A stretch of DNA of 64,000 nucleotides from Corynebacterium yonathiae (lineage in GTDB: Bacteria; Actinomycetota; Actinomycetes; Mycobacteriales; Mycobacteriaceae): positions 38,355-102,354 of the forward strand of contig NZ_JAKMUZ010000009.1 in assembly GCF_027570195.1 (NCBI RefSeq), in the 5' to 3' direction. The position numbers and the translations under genes are program-made. The notes under the pieces were generated by a model, which ran no database searches, was not told where the DNA came from, and saw only the letters and a list, made by a program, of their open reading frames with translations. This document shows positions 63,595-64,000 of this stretch, in pieces (positions within the stretch are counted from its first letter, which is position 1; every line of letters starts with the position of its first letter).

Positions 63595-63667
63595 TCCTCC
63601 ATAGCTCAGTTGGCAGAGCATTCGACTGTTAATCGAAGGGTCACTGGTTCGAGCCCAGTTGGAGGAG
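63595..63667 (+). tRNA. tRNA-Asn (anticodon GTT)
   Basis: Cloverleaf of 73 bases: acceptor TCCTCCA (63595-63601) / TGGAGGA (63660-63666), D-stem GCTC/GAGC, anticodon stem TTCGA/TCGAA with loop CTGTTAA (anticodon GTT at 63628-63630), T-stem ACTGG/CCAGT with TTCGAGC. Discriminator base G; the CCA end is not encoded. Confidence 0.95.
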
Positions 63668-63672
63668 CAGTT

Positions 63673-63706
63673 AGGGCCTGCTGTTTACAGTGGGCCCTGT
63701 TTTGTT
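63673..63706 (+). terminator. Terminator after tRNA-Asn
   Basis: AGGGCC-TG-CTGT (63673-63684) pairs with ACAG-TG-GGCCCT (63687-63698), followed by GTTTTGTTT. Confidence 0.8.
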
Positions 63707-64000
63707 TAAACGACACTTGGGGATGCAGAAATTTTTAGGAATACCCAGAGGGGTAGCTTGCGGGTTAAGTAGCGAAATGGGTTTTGCTCATCACGTAGCG
63801 GAGCTCATTGGGCCAGTAAATTAGTAGGCACTGCATAGCGGGTGAGAGTGTGAAATCTCAGGATTGGGCCTAATCAGTTTGTTGGGACGTCAAGAAGCTG
63901 TTGTAGAGGGTACTCGAGCATTGTCGCCCAGCCTTGTCTTTAGAAGCGGAACCGCTTTTTCTACATTGGCGCAGCGCATAAAGAGGCTTAAGGGACATTT
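63707..64000. other. Unassigned right end of the window
   Basis: 294 bases without an intact gene. On the minus strand, short stretches look protein-like in alternating frames (for example NPFRYLTRKLPLWVFL), broken by stops. This could be a decayed gene or chance; I cannot identify it. Confidence 0.3.

Overview
The window looks like a chromosomal segment of a Corynebacterium (high-GC Actinomycetota). The gene order is the reason: aecD-brnQ, lipoprotein-idi, hemW-hrcA-dnaJ2-rsmE-phoH-ybeY, era-recO-uppS, an ArsR/Fur pair like znr-zur, glyS and dgt...dnaG all recall corynebacterial neighbourhoods. The DnaG sequence, with a degenerate zinc site, also fits. I cannot fix the species from sequence alone. 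There is one tRNA (Asn) near the right end, no rRNA and no CRISPR array.

Layout. 1-20 kb: tail of a membrane protein, a luciferase-type flavin oxidoreductase, BrnQ, the C-S lyase AecD, an ABC exporter, a lipoprotein with IPP isomerase, a carboxylesterase, two small membrane proteins, MalQ, an acyl-CoA ligase, a secreted Ser/Glu-rich protein whose collagen-like membrane anchor is cut off by an in-frame TAG, a DUF559-like protein and two CNNM/CorC-type CBS membrane proteins. 20-32 kb: heme chaperone and heat-shock regulator, DnaJ2, RsmE, PhoH, YbeY, a pyridoxal kinase, a formamidase-type amidase, a lipoprotein, then Era-RecO-UppS. 32-42 kb: zinc-type regulators, GlyS, a TPM-domain protein, a DUF218 protein, dGTPase and primase. 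A barnase-like RNase and its barstar-like inhibitor sit between the last two on the opposite strand. 42-46 kb: a secreted PAP2 phosphatase, a UDP-GlcNAc 2-epimerase gene broken by a second in-frame TAG, and a DUF1707/LiaF-like protein.

46-62 kb is an accessory catabolic region. An IclR regulator and thiolase face a two-subunit 3-oxoacid CoA-transferase. Next come an MHS-family transporter and a three-gene biotin-dependent carboxylase (carboxyltransferase, biotin carrier, biotin carboxylase). Two perfect copies of a 15-bp palindrome (GTTCnCAnTGnGAAC) lie in the two divergent promoter regions, suggesting one IclR regulon. After a DMT transporter comes a second set: a PDR-type flavin/2Fe-2S reductase divergent from two DUF2236 (rubber-oxygenase/MpaB-like) proteins and an aldehyde dehydrogenase. 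An IS3-family element with a frameshifted orfA follows, then about 500 bases without a recognisable gene, then tRNA-Asn.

The best candidate for an undescribed system is the tandem DUF2236 oxygenase - aldehyde dehydrogenase - reductase cassette. Both oxygenases keep an Arg-x3-Thr and a His exactly 34 residues after that Arg, as in the haem pocket of latex-clearing protein, but neither keeps its distal Lys. My inference is oxidative cleavage of an unsaturated or isoprenoid lipid, followed by oxidation of the aldehyde. The next candidate is the split carboxylase, whose carboxyltransferase lacks the usual catalytic Thr and so may not use pyruvate.
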